Positions 63,355 to 64,000 of a DNA stretch of 64,000 nt are shown here, one piece after another; the stretch's first letter is position 1, and every line of letters begins with the position of its first letter. The notes under the pieces are model-generated. The model had not been told where the DNA came from. It saw nothing but the letters and a program-made list of their open reading frames with translations, and ran no database searches. The DNA is taken from contig NZ_CP070608.1 in assembly GCF_017068455.1 (NCBI RefSeq), positions 413,501 to 477,500 of the forward strand. Direction: 5' to 3'. The position numbers and the translations under genes are program-made. The DNA is from Fulvivirga lutea. GTDB taxonomy: Bacteria > Bacteroidota > Bacteroidia > Cytophagales > Cyclobacteriaceae.

Positions 63355-64000
<646 letters not shown>

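Overview
The window looks like chromosomal DNA from a Bacteroidota bacterium, most likely of the order Cytophagales; this placement is an inference. It rests on AT-rich DNA, many upstream regions with the Bacteroidota -7 promoter box TAnnTTTG, and families that are typical of or restricted to the phylum: the type IX secretion pair PorU/PorV, DUF4249, DUF4295, DUF6452/DUF6048, a TonB-dependent receptor with a carboxypeptidase-like domain, and a type IX sorting tail. A BshC enzyme and a YtxJ-like protein point to bacillithiol as the low-molecular-weight thiol. No phage, insertion sequence, CRISPR array or tRNA was seen. Genes are tightly packed and no gene-free stretch exceeds 300 bases. The longest gaps, 26016-26280 and 34057-34312, hold a ribosomal-protein promoter and nothing recognisable, respectively.

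Layout. 1-8802 is mostly minus strand: partial gcvP, lipA, a secreted protein, an OsmC protein (plus), a YtxJ-like protein, a large very basic repeat protein and a fused E1 dehydrogenase. 8882-11281 (plus) is an active M16 peptidase, ispF and mnmD with overlapping ends. 11342-19538 (plus) is an outer-membrane module: TonB-dependent receptor, three tandem DUF4249 lipoproteins and an MG2-like secreted protein. 19507-22942 (minus) is rimO, bshC and 5-formyltetrahydrofolate cyclo-ligase. 23027-24197 (plus) is the DUF6452/DUF6048 pair. 24374-26015 (minus) is rpmB, rpmG, DUF4295 and ftsY.

26281-31878 (plus) is rocD, a membrane protein, hemB and a TPR histidine kinase with its NarL-type regulator; a perfect inverted repeat sits in the first codons of the kinase. 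31981-34056 holds two unrecognised secreted proteins and a small protein. 34313-36159 is a methionine gamma-lyase-type enzyme divergent from an Lrp regulator. 36161-37601 (minus) is rmuC with a probable small gene just upstream. 37614-42765 is an FtsX-type permease (plus), then hmgA and an S41 protease (minus). 42917-46582 (plus) is a Ric-type di-iron repair protein, ruvX, def, and a transaminase/omega-amidase pair that fits methionine salvage.

46575-49120 (minus) is a type IX-sorted FG-GAP protein coupled to a small protein. 49213-50493 is murF (plus). 50490-55776 (minus) is an FAD oxidoreductase, a propeller/barrel protein and yicC. 55841-63079 (plus) is an MBL hydrolase, pssA, porU, porV and a catalytically dead M16 homologue. 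The window ends in an rRNA operon on the minus strand (5S complete, 23S 3' part).

Cell-envelope work dominates: type IX secretion (porU, porV and at least one cargo), outer-membrane uptake (11342-19538) and several secreted proteins without known function. Core metabolism (glycine cleavage, lipoate, E1, isoprenoids, haem, peptidoglycan) fills the rest. Several start codons were moved downstream because the longest open frame begins inside a -7 promoter box.
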